Origin: Spirochaetota bacterium
Lineage (GTDB): Bacteria; Spirochaetota; JAGLSM01
Direction: 5' to 3'
Assembly (NCBI GenBank): GCA_023135745.1
Contig: JAGLSM010000120.1
Coordinates: 1 to 6,638, forward strand
DNA: 6,638 bases
Shown in pieces: positions 5,229 through 6,638 of this stretch; positions within the stretch are counted from its first letter, which is position 1; each line of letters begins with the position of its first letter. The position numbers and the translations under genes are program-made. Below the pieces are notes generated by a model. It ran no database searches. It was not told the origin of the DNA and saw only the letters and a program-made list of their open reading frames with translations.

Positions 5229-5267
5229 CGCGGATTTGACTGATTGAAACAGATTTTCGCGGATTTG
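5229..5267 (+). repeat. CGGATTT repeat, copy 1
   Basis: CGCGGATTTG occurs twice here, at 5229-5238 and 5258-5267, a 29-base period. The part between (5231-5257) aligns with 5510-5537 with about one gap and a few substitutions: CGGATTTgACtGATTGAAAc against CGGATTT-ACaGGATTGAAAA. This type of CGGATTT-rich intergenic sequence is familiar from several environmental bacterial genomes; that statement is from memory. Confidence 0.55.
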
Positions 5268-5306
5268 TTTTTAGGGTTTTTAAATGAAACACAAACGAAT
5301 AAGTGC

Positions 5307-5337
5307 CCCTTCCCTGCGATAGCGAATAAGGGAAGGG
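5307..5337. repeat. Perfect 9-bp stem hairpin
   Basis: CCCTTCCCT (5307-5315) pairs perfectly with AGGGAAGGG (5329-5337) around a 13-base loop containing GCGATAGCG. The stem is GC-rich, unlike its surroundings. No T-run follows on either strand, so it is not a standard terminator; it looks like a structured repeat unit. Confidence 0.55.
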
Positions 5338-5400
5338 ATCGGGTTAGGTTGAAATAATAAATGGAACTTTTGAAACTGATTTTTTTCAGGACATGCAAGA

Positions 5401-5440
5401 TTTTTGTCTCTCGCAAAGACACAAGGCACAAAGTTCTTAA
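5401..5440 (+). repeat. CAAAGACRCAA repeat, copy 1
   Basis: The tract CGCAAAGACACAAGGCACAA, then AGTTCTT, has an imperfect 7-8 base internal periodicity built on (G)CAAAG/(G)ACACAA. A related piece in opposite orientation lies at 6598-6617 on the other side of the mrr gene. It is non-coding. Confidence 0.5.
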
Positions 5441-5509
5441 GTGAGCATTTGTCGAAGTATTTACGGGGGTTGGTTTTTGGGTTGCGTAACCGGATGAGAG
5501 AATTAGACA

Positions 5510-5537
5510 CGGATTTACAGGATTGAAAATGGATTTT
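5510..5537 (+). repeat. CGGATTT repeat, copy 2
   Basis: The partner of the element at 5231-5257, in the same orientation. It lies 41 bases from the end of the mrr gene, so it may mark one edge of the segment that carries mrr. Confidence 0.5.
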
Positions 5538-5544
5538 GTTGATT

Positions 5545-5587
5545 AAAAAACAGAGCTGAGGAATCTTATAACAGAAAACTATTCCTC
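5545..5587 (-). terminator. Possible weak terminator of mrr
   Basis: On the minus strand GAGGAAT (5581-5587) pairs perfectly with ATTCCTC (5558-5564) around a 16-base loop. Seven bases later comes a run of six T (5550-5545). The left arm overlaps the last codons and stop of mrr. The large loop and the gap before the T-run make this weaker than a standard intrinsic terminator. Confidence 0.3.
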
Positions 5588-6478
5588 CATGAAATAATCA
5601 GAATCAATATTGTATAGTTTATAGTTCTGTTTTAATGTAATACCTAATTCATTTTCAATCATATATTCTGCAAGTTTTTTCCCATCTATTAAAATTACTG
5701 CAGTATCTAGGTTTCTAATATATTCAAATGCTTCTTTAGAAAATGTGGAAGTTGTAATAAAAATACCCTTTTTTGCTCGTTTCCCTTGAAGTGCGCCAAC
5801 AAATTTTTGAATTTCTGGTCTTCCAATATTGTTTTCCCATTTTTTTGCTTGGATATAGATTTTATCTAATCCGAGTTTGTCTTCTTTTATAATACCATCA
5901 ATACCTTCATCAGAACCTTTTGGTGTTACTTCACTATTTTCAACTTCAGAGCCGCCATATCCCATTTTAATAAGTAAATCCAATACTAATTTTTCAAAAA
6001 AATATGGGGAACCTTCTTTAATTTGATTCAGTAATTGTAGTAATAACTCATTTTTAATTTGTTTAAAACCAATTTCCATTAGTTCGTCGGGGGTTTTTTC
6101 TGTAATTTGGTTATTTTCTTCAATTGTTTCATCTTTTTCCGGATTTCTATTTTTTGAAAAATTATCGAATTGTTTTAAAAAAGAAATAGTTACTTTTTCT
6201 GGTGGATGAGATAGAACAGTTTTACCTTCATTAGTAAGCTTATAGGAACCCCGTTTTGGTGAAGAAACTAAATCTGCCATTTTCAAATAAGCAATTGCCC
6301 AAGCAACCCGATTATAATACAAAAATTGTGTGCCTGACGGGATTTTTTCTTTTTGTTCTTTTTCTGTAATGTTAAAGTTATTTATCATATCCTTACGAAG
6401 TTGCTTGTTTGATTTAATTTCATCATTTTTAAACGATTGAAGTAGTGGTAACATAATTGATTGAAAATCAGGTATCAT
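5579..6478 (-). CDS. mrr: Mrr-type restriction endonuclease
   Basis: A 299-residue nuclease of the Mrr family, close in length to E. coli Mrr (304). Family members act in the cytosol on incoming or methylated DNA (type IV restriction). The N-terminal Mrr_N winged-helix domain is about 5-95, including TQFLYYNRVAWAIAYLKMADL (in part FLYYNRVAWAIAYLKMA at 52-68) and the wing PKRGSYKLTNEGK at 74-86. A charged linker covers about 105-135. The catalytic Mrr_cat domain is about 155-275: FFEKLVLDLLIKMGYGG (160-176), then the PD-(D/E)xK core GSDEGIDG (Asp194) and IQAKKW (Gln210, Lys212), the D-Q-x-K form, with KGIFITTSTFSKEA after it. All core residues are present. GGAG (6484-6487) lies five bases before the ATG. 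No methyltransferase or specificity subunit is nearby. Hand counts give about 26% GC against about 42% in gnd, pointing to transfer. Confidence 0.9.
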   Translation of the reverse strand: MIPDFQSIMLPLLQSFKNDEIKSNKQLRKDMINNFNITEKEQKEKIPSGTQFLYYNRVAWAIAYLKMADLVSSPKRGSYKLTNEGKTVLSHPPEKVTISFLKQFDNFSKNRNPEKDETIEENNQITEKTPDELMEIGFKQIKNELLLQLLNQIKEGSPYFFEKLVLDLLIKMGYGGSEVENSEVTPKGSDEGIDGIIKEDKLGLDKIYIQAKKWENNIGRPEIQKFVGALQGKRAKKGIFITTSTFSKEAFEYIRNLDTAVILIDGKKLAEYMIENELGITLKQNYKLYNIDSDYFMEE

Positions 6479-6543
6479 AATATCTCCATTTCAGGTTTTA
6501 TTTAAGAGTTCTGCTCAGTTGCTCTATTCGTTATGATATTTCA

Positions 6544-6572
6544 AGTATAGTAGAGGCATTTGATTTTGTCAG
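6544..6572 (-). promoter_or_regulatory. mrr: Promoter of mrr
   Basis: On the minus strand CTGACA (6567-6572, five of six) and TATACT (6544-6549, five of six) are separated by exactly 17 bases. Transcription should start near 6537, giving a leader of about 60 bases before the ATG at 6478. It is one of the best promoter matches in the window, and mrr therefore seems independently expressed. Confidence 0.6.
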
Positions 6573-6597
6573 TATATTTTTTTCATATTCAATTCCT

Positions 6598-6617
6598 AAA
6601 AACTTTGCGTCTTTGGT
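6598..6617 (-). repeat. CAAAGACRCAA repeat fragment, inverted copy
   Basis: Read on the minus strand this is CCAAAGACGCAAAGTTTTT, which resembles the tract at 5413-5436 (CAAAGACACAA..CACAAAGTTCTT) but lacks the middle unit. Together the two lie on either side of mrr in opposite orientation. Confidence 0.45.
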
Positions 6618-6620
6618 ACG

Positions 6621-6635
6621 CCAGGCTAAGTCTGG
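6621..6635. repeat. Short inverted repeat at the window edge
   Basis: CCAGGC-TAA-GTCTGG forms a six-base stem with one G-T pair, next to the repeat fragment at 6598-6617. It may continue beyond the window; it looks like part of the same intergenic repeat patchwork. Confidence 0.35.
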
Positions 6636-6638
6636 TAA

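Larger units (their letters stand above)
5153..5578. other. Gene-free stretch made of repeat fragments
   Basis: No convincing gene lies here on either strand. Long minus-strand open frames exist but overlap one another, have no SD, and translate low-complexity Lys/Pro/Ser/Asn-rich sequence. The stretch is a patchwork: a segment at 5161-5220, two copies of a CGGATTT...GATTGAAA motif (5229-5267 and 5510-5537), a hairpin (5307-5337), and a GCAAAGACACAAGGCACAAAG tract at 5413-5433. No transposase remnant or tRNA is seen. Confidence 0.65.

Noticed and set aside
5307..5337. GC-rich hairpin as an intrinsic terminator
   Set aside because: No T-run follows the stem on either strand, and no gene ends nearby on the plus strand; mrr ends 240 bases away on the minus strand.
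5041..5510. Three overlapping minus-strand frames upstream of and into the DUF3820 gene
   Set aside because: They overlap one another in different frames, lack SDs, and translate repeat DNA; their mutual resemblance comes from the repeats, not from protein homology.
5153..5578. CRISPR array or tRNA in the gene-free stretch
   Set aside because: Repeats are few, imperfect, unevenly spaced and of different types; no cloverleaf, no cas gene and no regular spacers are seen.

Overview
The window is an AT-rich piece of bacterial chromosome that looks like accessory or housekeeping-poor territory. Two probable lipoproteins with lipoboxes (starting near 554 and 4079, minus strand) suggest a diderm, Gram-negative-type cell. 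The family mix (short-form 6-phosphogluconate dehydrogenase, DUF3820, an AbrB/MazE plus MazF pair whose antitoxin ends in acidic and Trp residues, Mrr, and scattered intergenic repeats) would fit a spirochaete-like or other environmental diderm. The sequence does not settle the phylum, and I treat this as a weak inference.

Left part (6-1940): on the minus strand, a YafY-type HTH/WYL regulator is followed by a lipoprotein carrying a GyrI-like effector-binding fold. They look like a sensing or regulation pair. The regulator has no Shine-Dalgarno sequence, and its promoter hexamers place the transcript start at the ATG, so it may be leaderless. Its -10 box lies inside a 14-bp palindrome. A palindrome-rich divergent region separates it from gnd.

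Middle (1941-4690): gnd (short NAD-type 6-phosphogluconate dehydrogenase, plus strand) converges on a mazEF toxin-antitoxin pair (minus strand, 7-nt overlap). Upstream of mazE on the same strand is a TPR lipoprotein gene. An AT-rich divergent region separates that gene from one for a small four-helix membrane protein of unknown function.

Right part (4698-6638): a minus-strand gene pair encodes a DUF3820 protein and a 56-residue downstream protein, and a perfect 7-1-7 palindrome covers its translation start region. About 430 bp of gene-free DNA follows, built of recognisable repeat pieces (5153-5578). An Mrr-type restriction endonuclease gene comes next. It is clearly more AT-rich than its neighbours, has its own good promoter, and has related repeat fragments in opposite orientation on its two sides, which suggests acquisition by transfer. 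No methyltransferase, transposase, tRNA or CRISPR array is visible. I find no clear multi-gene new system. The best candidates for undescribed biology are the DUF3820/56-aa pair and the lipoprotein-anchored GyrI-like domain beside a WYL regulator.
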